Part shown: positions 7,875 through 16,166 of the stretch, piece after piece
How the letters are laid out: each line of letters opens with the position of its first letter
How positions within the stretch are numbered: position 1 is the stretch's first letter
Assembly: GCA_004124535.1 (NCBI GenBank)
Contig: SCKQ01000037.1
Coordinates: 1 to 24,700 of the forward strand
Source of the DNA: Fidelibacterota bacterium
GTDB lineage: Bacteria; Marinisomatota; Marinisomatia; Marinisomatales; TCS55
Length of the DNA: 24,700 bases
Direction of reading: 5' to 3'
Position numbers and translations under genes: made by a program
Notes under the pieces: generated by a model
Databases searched by the model: none
Told to the model about the DNA's origin: nothing
The model's input: the letters and a program-made list of their open reading frames with translations, nothing else

Positions 7875-8651
7875 ATGGCTGCCAAAACTTTTGCTATCAT
7901 TACCGATGTTCACTCGAATGTAGCCTCGTTAGAGACTGCCTTGGAAATTATCGATGCGCGCGATGATATTGATCAGAAAATATGCTTGGGCGATTGCTTT
8001 GCCCTGGGGCCGTCCCCGAAAGAAACACTGGAAATCCTCATGTCCATTAAAAACTGCATATTTATCCGTGGTAATCATGATCGTTACCTTATTGAGCGCC
8101 TATGGGAACAGGAACGCCCGTCTTTAGAAGGAATGAACCCAGATGATCCCATTTGCCAGGCCATTGTTGCCAATGAAGAATGGACGGCTGGTGAGGTGGG
8201 TGATGCTGGTGTTGAATTTGCCAAATCTATGCATATAGCCTATCGAGAAGTTGTGGATAATACTCTTGTTGAATTCACTCATGCCTGGTATCAACGCGAT
8301 GATATGCCGCCTACCATGGAAGAAGCACTAAATTGGCGTAATCATGTTCAGAATGCTCACCCTGAGGTTACTCGCTTTGTTTTTATCCATGGTCACGTGC
8401 ATACACCCAGGAATGAAACAGGTGAAAACCTGACCATTCTCTGCCAGGGTGCTACTGGTTTACCTTTTGATGAAGATACACGTGGTTCCGTAGCATTTTT
8501 AACTGTTGAAGGTGACTCGTTTGACTGGGATGTAGTGCGCTATAATTATGACCAAAAAATAACTATCGATCTGCTGGAAAACCGTCAACCACCTTTTTAT
8601 CAAAATTTACAGAATACCATCAAATACGCCGCTATACGAAACGATTTATAA
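7875..8651 (+). CDS. Calcineurin-like metallophosphoesterase
   Basis: A 258-residue metal-dependent phosphatase or phosphodiesterase of the YfcE/ApaH-like group. Motifs in order are DVHSN (11-15), LGDCFALGP (38-46, a variant of the usual GD..GYGP), RGNHDR (65-70), a His in THAWYQRD and GHVHTP near residue 176; together these supply the dinuclear metal ligands. An upstream in-frame codon at 7746 would extend it by 43 residues, but that part is unlike the family and overlaps the divergent kinase gene, so I use the ATG at 7875, directly before the conserved AAKTFAIITDVHSN. The substrate is unknown. The cysteine desulfurase gene follows after 44 bases on the same strand. Confidence 0.9.
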   Translation: MAAKTFAIITDVHSNVASLETALEIIDARDDIDQKICLGDCFALGPSPKETLEILMSIKNCIFIRGNHDRYLIERLWEQERPSLEGMNPDDPICQAIVANEEWTAGEVGDAGVEFAKSMHIAYREVVDNTLVEFTHAWYQRDDMPPTMEEALNWRNHVQNAHPEVTRFVFIHGHVHTPRNETGENLTILCQGATGLPFDEDTRGSVAFLTVEGDSFDWDVVRYNYDQKITIDLLENRQPPFYQNLQNTIKYAAIRNDL

Positions 8652-8695
8652 GTATACAATTTTTCGTAATTTCCCCAGCTAAAATCCAATAAATA

Positions 8696-9826
8696 ATGTA
8701 TTATTTTGACCATAGTGCCACCACACCCCTGCACCCTCGTATAAAAGAACTCATGGTAAACGTGGGTGAACTCCATTTTGGTAATCCCTCCAGCATACAT
8801 GCTCCCGGGCAAAAAGCCAAAACATTGATCGAAACCGCCCGGGGACAAATGGCCAAAGCCATTGGCTGCAGTTCCAATGAGGTCATATTTACCGGTGGCG
8901 GAACAGAAGCCAATAACCTAGTGCTCTGGGATATAACCCATCAGCAGAAAAAACATGTTGTTACATCTGTAATTGAGCACCCTGCTGTTTTGAATGTATT
9001 GGACAATTTGGAGGAGTTTGGGGTGACCTATACTGCTGTTTCAGTTGATGAAGCTGGAGTGGTAAATCCTGAAGAAGTTAAAAATGCCATTACAGAAAAA
9101 ACCGGCCTTATATCCATCATGCTGGCCAATAATGAAATGGGGACCATCCAGCCCGTTGCTGAAATTGCAGTAATTGCCAAGAAGCATGGTATTATAATGC
9201 ATACAGACGCAGTTCAGGCGCTTGGAAAAATTTCGATTAATGCGAAAGAACTGAGAGTCGACTGTATGAGTTTTTCCGCTCACAAGTTTTATGGGCCTAA
9301 AGGTGTCGGTGCACTTTTTGTTCGTAAAGGATTTCAGCTCAAACCATTAATCATAGGTGGCAGCCAGGAACGCTCATTGCGGGCCGGCACTGAAAATACT
9401 TCCGGGATTGCGGGATTGGGATTAGCTGCTGAATTGGCAACAAAAAATATAGCTGATACACAATTCTATTTAGACTCATTGACCAATGCGTTTCATAAAC
9501 AAATATCCAATTCATTTTCCGATGCAATTTTTAATGGCCATCCCGAAAAACGGCTTCCAGGACTCGTAAGCATTTCATTTCCAGGTTTTAGAAGCGATCT
9601 GCTCATGATTCACCTTGATCGCAGAAGGATTGCTGTTTCCAGCGGTTCGGCCTGTTCTGCGGGCGATATTAAACCTTCGCGCATTTTATCAGCAATGAGT
9701 ATAGAGGATGATATCAATATTTGCACCTTGCGTATCAGTTTCGGCATTGGCAACACGCTACAAGATGTAGATTATTTAACACAATCCCTTAAATCTTCCC
9801 TGGAACAGATTCGTTCCGCCGCCTGA
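8696..9826 (+). CDS. Cysteine desulfurase (NifS/IscS type)
   Basis: A 376-residue PLP-dependent class V aminotransferase-fold enzyme that takes sulfur from cysteine as a persulfide. Visible are YFDHSATTP (3-11), FGNPSSIH (28-35), GGGTEANN (67-74), HTDAVQ (169-174), the PLP lysine in SAHKFYGPKG (Lys197), RAGTEN (229-234) and the catalytic loop SSGSACSAGD with Cys320. The loop is the longer NifS/IscS (group I) type. The stop is one base before the ATG of mnmA, so the two are cotranscribed. Here the enzyme most likely feeds sulfur to MnmA for tRNA 2-thiouridine, as in many bacteria with a dedicated NifS-MnmA pair. No iscU, iscA or fdx gene lies nearby, which argues against a dedicated Fe-S assembly role. 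Confidence 0.95.
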   Translation: MYYFDHSATTPLHPRIKELMVNVGELHFGNPSSIHAPGQKAKTLIETARGQMAKAIGCSSNEVIFTGGGTEANNLVLWDITHQQKKHVVTSVIEHPAVLNVLDNLEEFGVTYTAVSVDEAGVVNPEEVKNAITEKTGLISIMLANNEMGTIQPVAEIAVIAKKHGIIMHTDAVQALGKISINAKELRVDCMSFSAHKFYGPKGVGALFVRKGFQLKPLIIGGSQERSLRAGTENTSGIAGLGLAAELATKNIADTQFYLDSLTNAFHKQISNSFSDAIFNGHPEKRLPGLVSISFPGFRSDLLMIHLDRRRIAVSSGSACSAGDIKPSRILSAMSIEDDINICTLRISFGIGNTLQDVDYLTQSLKSSLEQIRSAA

Positions 9827-9827
9827 A

Positions 9828-10898
9828 ATGTCCAAGCGTATTATTGTGGGCATGAGCGGCGGCGTCGACAGCGCTGTCTCGGCTTTGCTGTTGAAAGATC
9901 AAGGTTTTGATGTGGAATGCATCTTCATGAAGAACTGGGAGGAAGACAGCCCATATTGCACAGCCGAGCAGGATTATAATGATGCATTGCTGGCTTGTAA
10001 TCATCTGGGATTACAGTTAAAAACAGTCAATTTTTCTAAAGAATACAAAGAAGAGGTTTTTGATCTTTTTTTGAAAGAATATGCTGCCGGCAGAACTCCC
10101 AATCCAGATACACTTTGCAATAAAGAAATAAAATTTAAAGCTTTTTTAAATTATGCGTTGAAACTGGGTGCCAGCCGTATAGCAACTGGCCATTATGCTC
10201 GGCTCAATCACAACAATGGTTCTGTCCAACTGCGAAAAGGAATCGACGGAAATAAAGATCAGAGCTATTTCTTATTCATGTTAAATCAACAACAGCTGGA
10301 AAAAACCATATTCCCCATTGGAGAAATGACAAAAGAAGATGTTCGCAATCTGGCAAAAGAAAAAGGGTTGCCAAATCACGATCGCAAAGATAGTACAGGA
10401 GTTTGTTTTATAGGTGAACGGAATTTCACTGAATTTCTCCACCAATACTTTAAATCTGACCCCGGGAATATGGTTACTATAGATGGAAAAACTGTTGGAA
10501 AACATGATGGCTTAATGTTTTACACGCTGGGACAGCGACAAGGCCTTGGTATCGGTGGCGGACATAGTGAGAAGGAAGAACCGTGGTACGTTGTTGATAA
10601 AGATCTGAAAAAAAATAAACTCATTGTAGCACAAGGTCATGACCATCCTGATTTATTTCACTCACAAGTCATTGTTGAAGATCTGCATTGGGTTTCTAAT
10701 TATACACCCTCTTCAAATGAATTAAATGCCAAAATTCGCTATCGGCAAAAAGACCAACCCTGTTCAGTCAATATCTCAAACGGCACTGCAAATGTGACGT
10801 TTGAAAAGCCCCAATTCGCTGTAACGCCAGGTCAAGCGGCTGTGTTTTATAAAGATGATATTTGCCTGGGTGGTGGAACCATAGAAAGTCGGAACTAA
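9828..10898 (+). CDS. mnmA: tRNA-specific 2-thiouridylase MnmA
   Basis: A 356-residue ATP-pyrophosphatase that activates U34 of tRNA-Lys, -Glu and -Gln by adenylation and installs sulfur to make s2U. The PP-loop motif is SGGVDS (10-15). The family blocks FMKNWEED (33-40), NPDTLCNKEIKF (92-103, with Cys97) and DSTGVCFIGERNF (188-200, with the catalytic Cys193 that carries the persulfide) are all present, as are GKDQSYFL-like (GNKDQSYFL) and GQRQGLGIGGG. Length is normal. The partner sulfur donor is the NifS-type gene immediately upstream, one base away. tRNA-Lys(TTT) at 17110-17182 in this window is a predicted substrate. Confidence 0.97.
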   Translation: MSKRIIVGMSGGVDSAVSALLLKDQGFDVECIFMKNWEEDSPYCTAEQDYNDALLACNHLGLQLKTVNFSKEYKEEVFDLFLKEYAAGRTPNPDTLCNKEIKFKAFLNYALKLGASRIATGHYARLNHNNGSVQLRKGIDGNKDQSYFLFMLNQQQLEKTIFPIGEMTKEDVRNLAKEKGLPNHDRKDSTGVCFIGERNFTEFLHQYFKSDPGNMVTIDGKTVGKHDGLMFYTLGQRQGLGIGGGHSEKEEPWYVVDKDLKKNKLIVAQGHDHPDLFHSQVIVEDLHWVSNYTPSSNELNAKIRYRQKDQPCSVNISNGTANVTFEKPQFAVTPGQAAVFYKDDICLGGGTIESRN

Positions 10899-10949
10899 TT
10901 TTTAATTACGGGATTGCAAAATAGACCTAAATAAAGCGAAATTAACACC

Positions 10950-11405
10950 ATGAAAAATCAGTTACTTTTTTCCAAAATTATAATAGCATCAACTCTGTTG
11001 GCTCTTGTCGCTCCCACCTTTGGTCAATTCAGAACTGATGCACCCCATCAAAATATCAGGGAATCAATTACTGGCGGTCCTGTCATACCTTCTCTGCTTG
11101 ATGCTCAAAACTTTCAAATGAACCACAGTTTTTCCATGTCCATAATGAATATGGGCGGAATGTCTGTTGGTGTAGGAGCATACACCAATTCTTTTTCTCT
11201 GGCATTAACTCCAAAAATGAGTTTGAATACGCAAGTAAGCCTTGTTCAGCCAACTATGGGTGGAATGCAAAATCAAGGGAATGTTTTTTATGGAGTAGGA
11301 TTGAACTATAAAGCATCTGAAAACAGTTTTTTAAGTTTTCAAATAAACAATTACCCCACATATTACCAAAGACCAAACCAACACCTTCACTTAATAGGCT
11401 ACTAA
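10950..11405 (+). CDS. Small exported protein, beta-rich, function unknown
   Basis: A 151-residue protein with a clear Sec signal peptide (hydrophobic segment about 9-22, probable cleavage after TFG near residue 25). The mature part alternates polar and hydrophobic residues and is rich in Gly, Ser, Asn and Met (MGGMSVGVGAYTNSFSLAL, VQPTMGGMQNQGN). It ends with a YGVGLNYKA...FLSFQINNYP pattern resembling strands of an outer-membrane barrel. At this length it would be a very small barrel or a periplasmic beta protein. No catalytic motif is visible and I do not recognise the family. It is followed after three bases by the LytR_C gene and is probably cotranscribed with it. Confidence 0.7.
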   Translation: MKNQLLFSKIIIASTLLALVAPTFGQFRTDAPHQNIRESITGGPVIPSLLDAQNFQMNHSFSMSIMNMGGMSVGVGAYTNSFSLALTPKMSLNTQVSLVQPTMGGMQNQGNVFYGVGLNYKASENSFLSFQINNYPTYYQRPNQHLHLIGY

Positions 11406-11408
11406 CAC

Positions 11409-11975
11409 TTGGCCAGAATAAAACGCCGTAAAAAGAATAAACTCCTTTTCAGCTCCAAAGTATCCCGCCCTGCCAAACGTAGGGATATCAAAGGAATGTT
11501 GGTCAATTCAGCGATCGCCATCCTGTCATTACTGCTGTTAGCTTTTATTTTTTCATTTTCAAACCGTCAGATTCAAACAGGTGTTCCAATCGAGATCACG
11601 TTTCCATCTCTTCCTGACACTCCTAAACTTGCAATTGAAATATATGAGAAGCCGATTCTGGATATTGAAGTTGAGATCCTAAACGGCTGTGGTGTTCCTG
11701 GATTAGCTGGAAAAGTTTCTGATTATTTACGCTCACAACAAATGGACGTTGTACGATCAGAAAACGCGGATCATTATAACTACGACCAGACAATGCTCAT
11801 TTTGAGAAATGAGAATTTTGAGGGTTTGAAAAAAGTCGCCCTATCATTTGGGATAAACGAACAGGATGAGGTGCGCATCAAACATATCCCGGACGAGGAA
11901 TTAAACGTTGATATAACTGTGATCATTGGCAGTGATTTTGCCACGATAAAACCACTGGTAGATTACTTAAAATAA
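11409..11975 (+). CDS. Single-pass membrane protein with LytR_C domain, TTG start
   Basis: A 188-residue protein with a very basic N-terminus (MARIKRRKKNK), one transmembrane helix (about 32-50) and a C-terminal LytR_C domain (about 85-188). The domain shows EVEILNGCGVPGLAGKVSDYL, a central VVRSENAD and the closing IIGSDFATI. LytR_C domains occur at the end of LytR-CpsA-Psr cell-wall enzymes or alone, as here, without the LCP catalytic domain. The topology implies a cytoplasmic N-terminus and an exported domain, probably at the cell envelope. The start is the TTG at 11409, three bases after the previous stop; the first ATG (residue 30) would remove the positively charged anchor. In related organisms a LytR_C protein next to rsfS is a recurring arrangement, as far as I recall. 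Confidence 0.85.
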   Translation: MARIKRRKKNKLLFSSKVSRPAKRRDIKGMLVNSAIAILSLLLLAFIFSFSNRQIQTGVPIEITFPSLPDTPKLAIEIYEKPILDIEVEILNGCGVPGLAGKVSDYLRSQQMDVVRSENADHYNYDQTMLILRNENFEGLKKVALSFGINEQDEVRIKHIPDEELNVDITVIIGSDFATIKPLVDYLK

Positions 11976-11977
11976 CA

Positions 11978-12373
11978 TTGACACCCGCCCCTTCAACGCC
12001 CAAAGATGAGGCCAGTGCACTGGTCCGGGGTATTGCTGATCTTGCACTTGAAAAACAAGCTGAAGATGTTATTGCACTTGATGTACGCGGAATTACAAGT
12101 ATGACAGATCATTTTGTTTTTTGTTCTGCGGATACTGATGTGCAAGTGAAAGCGATTGCCGACAGCATCCGCAAAGGCACAAATCATAAACCCTGGCGAA
12201 TTGAAGGATATGAACAACTCAATTGGGTCTTACTTGATTATGTAGATGTTGTTGTTCATATTTTTAAAACTCACGAAAGAGAATATTATAACCTGGAAAG
12301 CCTCTGGACTGATGCACCATTAACAAAATATAAAGATGAACCTGAAGAAAAATATCCAAAAACTGCTGACTGA
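11978..12373 (+). CDS. rsfS: Ribosomal silencing factor RsfS, TTG start
   Basis: A 131-residue RsfS (DUF143/Iojap) protein, which binds L14 of the 50S subunit and blocks subunit joining when nutrients are scarce. Motifs include LEKQAEDVIALDVRGITSMTD, DHFVFCSADTDVQVKAIAD, the W.IEGY(E)..NWVLLDY.DVVVHIF block and EREYYNLESLW. The conserved domain starts near residue 14 and the first internal Met is residue 42, so an upstream non-ATG start is needed. The TTG at 11978 lies two bases after the LytR_C stop. The 3' end overlaps argS by 38 bases, giving a slightly long C-terminal tail (TKYKDEPEEKYPKTAD) beyond the usual family end. Confidence 0.95.
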   Translation: MTPAPSTPKDEASALVRGIADLALEKQAEDVIALDVRGITSMTDHFVFCSADTDVQVKAIADSIRKGTNHKPWRIEGYEQLNWVLLDYVDVVVHIFKTHEREYYNLESLWTDAPLTKYKDEPEEKYPKTAD

Positions 12374-13964
12374 AGCTGCGCAAAAAGCAGGTTTTGCACC
12401 TCGATCCGTTGTTATTAGTTCATCAAAAGATGAAAAACATGGGGATTTATCTTCAAACCTGCCATTGGCGATGGCTAAAGCTGCAAAAAAGACGCCTATG
12501 GTAATTGCAGAATCAATCATTGGCTACTTTGAAAAAGATGAAAAAATTATTGCTGATGTTTTCCCATCTCCTCCAGGATTTATCAATTTCAAAATTAATC
12601 CCTCCTATTATCAATCCTTGATCCGTGAAATCATAAAAGCGGGCAACGCTTACGGACAATCAGAATTAGGGAAAAACAAAACAGCGAATGTAGAATTTGT
12701 AAGCGCCAACCCAACAGGTCCACTGACTGTTGGGCATGGAAGAAATGCTGTGCTTGGAGATACTGTAGCCAATATTCTGGAAAACCATGGCTATAAAGTC
12801 ACTCGGGAATACTATTTCAATGATGCTGGCCGCCAGATGCGCATACTCGGTGATTCAGTGGAAGCTAGGTATAGAGAAATTGTGGATGGTTCTAGTGAAT
12901 TTCCTGAAGATGGCTATCAGGGTGAATACATCAGAGATATTGCCAGAAAAATTCAAGAGGAGCATGGGAATAATATTGAAAACGGCCACAGTGTATTTCG
13001 TAAATCAGCTGAAGATGCTATTTTTGATGAAATTAAAAAGTCTTTAAAAAACCTCGGTATTCATCATAATAAATTTTCCAACGAAAAAACTTTTTATACT
13101 TCCGGAGCAGTTGAAAAAGTAACATCTGATTTACGGAACAAAGGCCTTATTTACGAAGCAGAGGGTGCCACATGGTTTAAAACAACAGAATTGGGAATGG
13201 ATCAAGATCGCGTTTTGATTAAGAGTTCCGGTGAACCTACTTATCGTCTTCCTGATATAGCTTATCATATTAATAAAGTTGAACGTGATTTTGACCTTAT
13301 CATTGATATACTTGGTTCTGATCATGTTGATACGTATCCAGACGTAGTTGCTGCAGTTAAAGCATTGGGCTATAAAACCGATCATTTCAATGTACTGATC
13401 CACCAATTTGTTACATTGCTGAAAAACGGACAAAAAGTTAAGATGTCTACACGGAAGGCTGATTTCGTCACGTTGAAAGAATTGGTTAATAATGTTGGTG
13501 GTGATGTTGTTAGATATTTCTTTATTATGCGCAGTATGAATTCCCATTTGAACTTTGACCTTGATCTGGCTGCAGACCAATCAGAAAAAAATCCTGTATT
13601 TTATTTACAATACGCCCACGCACGAATTTGTAACATTATCAAGCGTGGAGAAGGATTAGAAAAAGATTTTATGGCTGACTATGATCCGTCTCTGCTTACG
13701 CATCTTGCTGAAATTGAATTATTAAAAACCATGGAGCAATTTCCAGAAGTCATGGCTACAGCACAAAATCAACTTGAGCCTCAAGATATTGCAAACTATT
13801 TACAGGATCTTGCTGCGCGCTTTCATCGTTTTTACGTTGACTGCAGAGTCATTACTAATGATAATGATCTTTTTGCAGCACGCATTGCCTTAATAACAGC
13901 AACTAAAATTGTACTGGCTAATGGTCTAAAGGTATTGGGTATTTCTTCTCCAGAAAGGATGTAA
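12336..13964 (+). CDS. argS: Arginyl-tRNA synthetase
   Basis: A 542-residue class I synthetase that charges tRNA-Arg. The N-terminal Add1 domain (1-90) contains HGDLSSNLP and PPGFINF. The signature FVSANPTGPLTVGHGRNAVLGD (121-142) holds the HIGH-type motif (GHGRN). The KMSKS equivalent is KMSTR (369-373), and the DALR anticodon-binding domain is at the C-terminus (YLQYAHARI onward, ending LVLANGLKVLGI-like). The ATG at 12336 lies inside rsfS, giving a 38-base overlap; the N-terminal helix of the family supports this start. The exported HD-domain gene begins two bases after the stop. Confidence 0.97.
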   Translation: MNLKKNIQKLLTEAAQKAGFAPRSVVISSSKDEKHGDLSSNLPLAMAKAAKKTPMVIAESIIGYFEKDEKIIADVFPSPPGFINFKINPSYYQSLIREIIKAGNAYGQSELGKNKTANVEFVSANPTGPLTVGHGRNAVLGDTVANILENHGYKVTREYYFNDAGRQMRILGDSVEARYREIVDGSSEFPEDGYQGEYIRDIARKIQEEHGNNIENGHSVFRKSAEDAIFDEIKKSLKNLGIHHNKFSNEKTFYTSGAVEKVTSDLRNKGLIYEAEGATWFKTTELGMDQDRVLIKSSGEPTYRLPDIAYHINKVERDFDLIIDILGSDHVDTYPDVVAAVKALGYKTDHFNVLIHQFVTLLKNGQKVKMSTRKADFVTLKELVNNVGGDVVRYFFIMRSMNSHLNFDLDLAADQSEKNPVFYLQYAHARICNIIKRGEGLEKDFMADYDPSLLTHLAEIELLKTMEQFPEVMATAQNQLEPQDIANYLQDLAARFHRFYVDCRVITNDNDLFAARIALITATKIVLANGLKVLGISSPERM

Positions 13965-13966
13965 AG

Positions 13967-15403
13967 ATGTTATATAGATTTATAGTTTATACATGCAGTG
14001 CATTACTAACACTGCTGCTTTGTCAATCCGTCTATGGACAGCATGAGGTTGTACGATATTATGTTTCTACAGAGGATTTTTCAGATATTCCCATTCCACC
14101 TGCCTTGGACGAAATTGCTGCTGATGGAACGTGGCGGGTGTTTAATGAATTTCTTTCCTTATTTGCAGAATTACCTGGCAAAAATGAAACTAAGACTGTA
14201 TTCGTTAAAGAACTGTTAGCTCGTCTCGCTACTCAGCATATTGACAATATCCCTTGGTATGTATCCCATGGTGCTGATCATAATATTCGAACAGTAGCTA
14301 TTGCCATGCGCATTCTGGAGGTAATGCCAGAAATAAGTCAGTATGCGGCAAATAAATACGGAACCATTCCAGTTGAACAAGTGAAAACATTGATCTTACT
14401 AGCAGTATTATTGCACGATATTGGATATCCTGACCTTGCTGATCACCCGACTTTGCCAAAGTTTCTCCATGCGGAAATTGGGGCTCGGATGGTCGCTGAA
14501 ATATTAGAGAAAGAAAAGAGCAATACCCTCTTCGATTTTTTAGCGGAATATAAAGAACAATACTTGAACGACCTGACTTCATCGATTCGCTTTCATAATG
14601 CTGATCATCCCAATCATTTTAATCATCCGCGTATTGAAGTATTACCTATAAACACAGTTTATTTACAAAAAAATGAAATTATTCAGCGAAAATATGTGGA
14701 AGCATCAGTCGAACTCGAGCCAATCTTGTTTACCGTACGTTTTGCTGATAATTTGGATGCCCACTATTATCGCTTGACTCCTGCACAGAGAGAAGAATGG
14801 TTCCAATTTTTTCATTACTCTATAACAACTGATGAAACATTCAAGCAAAAAACAGAAGGCTTATCCAGGGGTTCCAGTGAAATGCAGGTTTTACTTAAAA
14901 AACATTATACCTCTGTTGCTAATAATTATATTGACCAAGATGAAATAAATCACCAAAACCGAGGTGCAGCGGCAGCGTTTATAGCAGCCCTAAATGAAGT
15001 CCTTGAAGAAGAAAACAATATCATACAGGATGCTAAGGCAGCATTATTGAATGCCAAGCCAGGAGATTTCCTACATTTTTATTCAAATTGGATCATCTCA
15101 GAGATTGATTTTAACCGCATGCAAAATGGGGATTTATTGCTCAACATATATTTTCAGGACAGCGTTATTGATATAAAACCGGGAGTTGCAATTTATCAAT
15201 TGGTCAGAGCTGCAGACGCAATCCATTCCTGTACCATTAACGGAACGCCTCTTACAGATATTTTGATTCTTCATACCAATGAGCCAAAATATTTTCAAGG
15301 TCATCAGCAATTATCTTTAGCCTTATTTGCTTCAGATAATGATATAAATGGTAACCCTATTTCACCTGATCCAGCATTCACGAAAAATTTATTAACACAA
15401 TAA
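13967..15403 (+). CDS. Exported HD-domain phosphohydrolase-like protein
   Basis: A 478-residue protein with a Sec signal peptide (hydrophobic core about 5-18, cleavage expected after SVYG, residue 24). A complete HD-superfamily site follows: SHGADH (100-105), LLHDIGYPD (148-156, His150-Asp151), a third His in IRFHNADHPNHFNHP (His210) and Asp261 in VRFADNLDAH. HD proteins hydrolyse phosphate esters of nucleotides and usually act in the cytoplasm, so a signal peptide on an intact HD site is unusual. The C-terminal third (about 330-478) matches no domain I recognise and looks beta-rich. A good AAGGA lies 7 bases before the ATG, at the end of argS. The substrate is unknown; I see no synthetase or RelA-type domain. 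Confidence 0.85.
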   Translation: MLYRFIVYTCSALLTLLLCQSVYGQHEVVRYYVSTEDFSDIPIPPALDEIAADGTWRVFNEFLSLFAELPGKNETKTVFVKELLARLATQHIDNIPWYVSHGADHNIRTVAIAMRILEVMPEISQYAANKYGTIPVEQVKTLILLAVLLHDIGYPDLADHPTLPKFLHAEIGARMVAEILEKEKSNTLFDFLAEYKEQYLNDLTSSIRFHNADHPNHFNHPRIEVLPINTVYLQKNEIIQRKYVEASVELEPILFTVRFADNLDAHYYRLTPAQREEWFQFFHYSITTDETFKQKTEGLSRGSSEMQVLLKKHYTSVANNYIDQDEINHQNRGAAAAFIAALNEVLEEENNIIQDAKAALLNAKPGDFLHFYSNWIISEIDFNRMQNGDLLLNIYFQDSVIDIKPGVAIYQLVRAADAIHSCTINGTPLTDILILHTNEPKYFQGHQQLSLALFASDNDINGNPISPDPAFTKNLLTQ

Positions 15404-15552
15404 AATAGTAAGAGTATCTCATGGGGACTGGAATTTTTTTACTCTCTATTTAAATTGTGTTTCCAGTTATTTAAGGAATATTATATAAATTAGTATAGCC
15501 GGACCTGTCCGCCACCTATATGTTGAAGCGAAAGTGTAGACAGATTACAAAG
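15404..15552. other. Gene-free gap between the HD gene and the tmRNA 3' end
   Basis: No reading frame of note. It holds a 7-bp inverted repeat, ACTGGAA (15427-15433) and TTCCAGT (15461-15467), with a T7 run inside the loop, and a compact CGGAC-CT-GTCCG hairpin (15500-15511). The second lies about 40 bases beyond the tmRNA 3' end and could be part of tmRNA transcript termination, although no T-tract follows it on the minus strand. Confidence 0.35.
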
Positions 15553-15900
15553 TGGAGGCGGGGAGATTCGAACTCCCGTCCGAAATAAACCCCTGCAAAA
15601 CATCTACATGCTTAGTCTCCTGGCAAGATCTTATTCCGCATATGGCCAGGGACTGACAGTCAGCAGAACCAGCCCGTAAGATCTTATTCCTGAATTATGG
15701 GCAGTAACAGGAACCAGTCTGTGTAATCGACGCCCTTTTATCTAACCACAGACAAATCGGATAAAGGACGAGCCACAGTCTTAAGCTGCAGCCATGTAGC
15801 CGTAATCGGCATGTATGAATGTCCGGATGATTTAGGAGAATTCCGGGATCTCCGCATGCAGTTTAACAACGATCTTATCCCGTCGAAACCGGTCGCCCCC
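15553..15900 (-). ncRNA. ssrA: Transfer-messenger RNA (tmRNA)
   Basis: One-piece tmRNA of about 348 nt, the ribosome-rescue RNA. On the minus strand the 5' end reads GGGGGCGACCGGTTTCGACG, the canonical tmRNA start including the conserved D-arm. The 3' end has a T-arm with stem GGGAG/CTCCC around the loop TTCGAAT, then the acceptor half CGCCTCC and discriminator A. The seven acceptor pairs form with one G-T wobble. CCA is not encoded; the bases after A are CTT. The tag reading frame ends at the TAA at 15783-15781. With the alanine codon GCC as resume codon, the tag is ADYGYMAAA, nine residues, with the A at -4 that family members keep. An in-frame TAA lies eight codons upstream. The tag resembles the Chlorobium-type tag, but the penultimate region is M-A-A-A rather than L-A-A. 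Confidence 0.95.
15781..15810 (-). other. tmRNA proteolysis-tag reading frame
   Basis: Nine codons plus TAA inside ssrA encode ADYGYMAAA. The alternative of resuming one codon earlier (His) is less likely, because the base pattern before GCC fits the known signal better. The small C-terminal residues fit recognition by ClpXP-type proteases. Confidence 0.75.
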
Positions 15901-15930
15901 ATTTTCAAATAACTGCTGGAATTTACGAAT

Positions 15931-15960
15931 AATATAAAAGACAATGGCTCCGAACGCCAA
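15931..15960 (-). promoter_or_regulatory. Candidate promoter of ssrA
   Basis: Read on the minus strand, TTGGCG (15960-15955) and TATATT (15936-15931) are spaced by 18 bases. Transcription would begin about 20-25 bases before the mature 5' end at 15900, which RNase P would then trim. The -35 box would lie in the loop of the neighbouring hairpin. Confidence 0.3.
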
Positions 15961-15972
15961 CCCGGAGCCATT
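15943..15972. terminator. Perfect 10-bp hairpin, terminator-like
   Basis: Arms AATGGCTCCG (15943-15952) and CGGAGCCATT (15963-15972) pair perfectly around a 10-base loop. On the minus strand it is followed by GTCTTTTAT, on the plus strand by TCACTTTTCAC, so the T-tract is modest either way. No gene on either strand obviously needs it. It lies 43 bases upstream of the tmRNA 5' end. Confidence 0.55.
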
Positions 15973-16136
15973 TCACTTTTCACTTGCCAACCTCTTCAAA
16001 CGCAAACTCAATATCATAAATTCACGGCTCAAAGGCAGACCTAAAATACATGGACAGATAATTCTGAGCAATAACGAAAATGCATAGTTTCAACTTTTAG
16101 TCCCCCTTTTGTACTCTTTATCAATTCCATTCAATA

Positions 16137-16166
16137 TTGTTGAACTTACGTACCCAGATATATAAC
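16137..16166 (+). promoter_or_regulatory. Candidate promoter for tRNA-Lys(CTT) and queF
   Basis: TTGTTG (16137-16142) and TATAAC (16161-16166) with an 18-base spacer lie about 60 bases before the tRNA. The -10 differs from consensus at one position and the -35 is weak. Confidence 0.3.

Noticed and set aside
15738..15983. 81-codon minus-strand reading frame
   Set aside because: It runs through the tmRNA gene in a frame unrelated to the tag, so it is a shadow.
15973..16085. Short overlapping reading frames on both strands (minus one ending KRLASEK just before the hairpin, plus one ending NNENA)
   Set aside because: Both lack a convincing start and have no recognisable homology; two strands open over about 100 bases can occur by chance. 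They could be a gene remnant, but this cannot be supported from sequence alone.
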